A stretch of 34,709 nucleotides of DNA from Deltaproteobacteria bacterium (GTDB taxonomy: Bacteria > Desulfobacterota > Desulfobacteria > Desulfobacterales > Desulfobacteraceae): NCBI GenBank assembly GCA_013151635.1, contig JAADHV010000111.1, forward strand, positions 1 to 34,709, given 5' to 3'. The position numbers were made by a program, and so were the translations under genes. Within the stretch, counting starts at the first letter, position 1. Each line of letters starts with the position of its first letter. Below, piece after piece: positions 33,579 to 34,709 of the stretch. A model generated the notes under the pieces. It was not told the DNA's origin. It saw nothing but the letters and a program-made list of their open reading frames with translations, and ran no database searches.

Positions 33579-33667
33579 CTTGTCACAAACCTGTTTTCAG
33601 TTCCACCAATGTAATAGAGCCCTTTAAGGGCACTATACACATAAAATATATTTGGAGGAGCTTGAAA

Positions 33668-34516
33668 ATGAAAACAAAGAATCTTGAAAGACAGTGGGTA
33701 ACACTAGACGCATGTAACGTCGCGTACCGTCAATGGGGAACAACGGGAAAGCCTATTGTTTTACTCCATGGTATCCCAATGAATAGTTCATTGTGGGAGC
33801 GGACCGGCTCTAAGCTTTCTACAGATGGGTATCTTGTATATGCGCCTGAAATGTTGGGGCTGGGCTATACTGAGGGCCCAATCGACTATGATCACTCGTT
33901 AAATGGGCAAGCCCGGTTGGTAAACCTGTTTATAAACAAGGTGGTGAAAGACGAATGCATTCTTGTTGGTCATGATCTGGGAGGAGGTGTAGCTCAGATT
34001 ATTGTTACAGGGTTTTCGAGCCAAGTCGGAATCAGAAAATGTGTATTCACAAACTGTGTAGGCTTTGATTCCTGGCCAGTAGAAAAGATAAAGCTGTTAA
34101 TCGGAGCTGCTTACAAAAAGAATTACGCACAGATATTCTCTTCCGAATTTATAGATAGTTTTATAAGGAAAGGGTTATCTGCCGGATTGTTCAATGCATC
34201 TTTAAATACCAATGAGCTTCTGGGTGATCTATGTGGGGGACTTGTCGGGGCCAGGGAAAGAATGGAACACTTTGTGCTTTTCCTGAAGTCTATGGACAAC
34301 AAGTATACTCAAGAAGCTTCCCATAAACTCAAAACGTTTGGGCAGCCCGCGCTGGTAATCTGGGCTGACGGCGACAAGTTCCAACCTGTTTCTGTTGGAA
34401 AAAAATTACGGGACATTTTACCTGATGCTACCTGGAAACTTATCGAGGGAGGACATTTTCATCCTCTGGAGAGTGATGCACTGGCGGAAGCTATAGTTCA
34501 GTGGGATAATAGTTAG
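33668..34516 (+). CDS. Alpha/beta hydrolase with aspartate nucleophile (haloalkane dehalogenase / epoxide hydrolase-like)
   Basis: A 282-residue alpha/beta hydrolase. The nucleophile elbow is GHDLGG with Asp103 in place of the serine of esterases; this is the hallmark of haloalkane and haloacetate dehalogenases and epoxide hydrolases. The oxyanion segment is LLHGIPMNSSLW (32-43). The catalytic acid is probably Asp235 or Asp237 (IWADGDKF) and the base His263 in EGGHFHPLES. A cap-domain insertion lies between about 130 and 215. GGAGGAG precedes the ATG at 33668, which I prefer to an in-frame ATG at 33551 that would overlap the sigma gene. GCCCTT-T-AAGGGC at 33619-33631 lies in the gap and may be an operator or stem. 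The substrate is unknown; a light-producing or ester role is less likely given Asp103. Confidence 0.88.
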   Translation: MKTKNLERQWVTLDACNVAYRQWGTTGKPIVLLHGIPMNSSLWERTGSKLSTDGYLVYAPEMLGLGYTEGPIDYDHSLNGQARLVNLFINKVVKDECILVGHDLGGGVAQIIVTGFSSQVGIRKCVFTNCVGFDSWPVEKIKLLIGAAYKKNYAQIFSSEFIDSFIRKGLSAGLFNASLNTNELLGDLCGGLVGARERMEHFVLFLKSMDNKYTQEASHKLKTFGQPALVIWADGDKFQPVSVGKKLRDILPDATWKLIEGGHFHPLESDALAEAIVQWDNS

Positions 34517-34618
34517 CAATCTTGAGGTGGCTGTCTAATCGGGTATTCAACATTAAACCGGTATCCTTAATTATATAGTGGGGGAAAAAGCCTGCGAAAG
34601 CAATGGAACTGATTCTCA

Positions 34619-34709
34619 CTAACAGCCATGGGCTGCCTTGATTTTTCATCCCGGCGTGCCCACAACGAATCATGAAAGAACCTGATTGGTTTGGTATGTT
34701 CTTTCATAT
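34619..34709 (+). repeat. Structured repeat, copy 2
   Basis: Begins CTAACAGCC and ends CTTTCATAT at the window edge. First stem CAGCC/GGCTG (34623-34635), conserved GCCCACAAC at 34658-34666, and a 10-base stem ATGAAAGAAC (34672-34681) / GTTCTTTCAT (34698-34707). Same orientation as copy 1 at 31311-31400. It may extend beyond the window. It follows the hydrolase gene by about 100 bases. Confidence 0.75.

Noticed and set aside
31311-34709. Repeats as integron attC sites
   Set aside because: CTAAC at the left end recalls attC, but no matching GTTRRRY core is found at the other end and no integrase is present.

Overview
The window looks like the chromosome of an anaerobic, probably sulfate-reducing member of the Desulfobacterales (Desulfobacula/Desulfobacter-like). 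Support comes from moderate to low GC, tandem HdrA/QmoB-like and HdrD-like iron-sulfur proteins, a dehydratase/benzoyl-CoA-reductase-type enzyme with its ATP-dependent activator, and many PAS/GAF sensor kinases. This placement is inferred from gene content. No rRNA or tRNA gene was seen.

Layout. 1-1227 (-): a receiver-histidine kinase cut by the window edge. 1349-6754: central carbon metabolism, with an AcnA-type aconitase, a class IV PLP aminotransferase on the opposite strand and an NAD-type malic enzyme. 6942-10982: single housekeeping or accessory genes: a short old-yellow-enzyme-type reductase, NudC, a DUF3088 protein, a two-ACT-domain protein and an ICMT/PEMT-type membrane methyltransferase. 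10983-11492: a non-coding stretch with a probable group II intron remnant, a tiny ORF and a textbook sigma-54 promoter.

11389-20473 is the most interesting block. A sigma-54 promoter drives an HdrA/QmoB-like flavoprotein and an HdrD-like protein, followed by a PAS-type sigma-54 activator. A second sigma-54 promoter drives a NifX-like protein. Then come a PAS-GAF histidine kinase and a membrane sensor with a CxxCH haem motif that has a HisKA domain but no ATPase domain. Together they look like a self-contained, redox-regulated electron-transfer module.

20509-25063: an alkyltransferase-like DNA repair protein, an EamA transporter, Asd, and a glnK-amtB operon behind a consensus sigma-54 promoter (nitrogen control). 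25145-27188: a long perfect inverted repeat, then a flagellin gene followed after 9 bases by a geranylgeranyl-reductase-family gene. 27292-31295: a TetR regulator divergent from a three-gene BcrC/BcrB-like plus activator operon; a palindrome sits inside the promoter spacer. 31311-34709: a TPR protein, a gene-poor stretch, an ECF sigma factor with a Cys-containing tail and a dehalogenase-type alpha/beta hydrolase. This segment is bracketed by two copies of a roughly 90-base repeat whose stems show compensatory changes.
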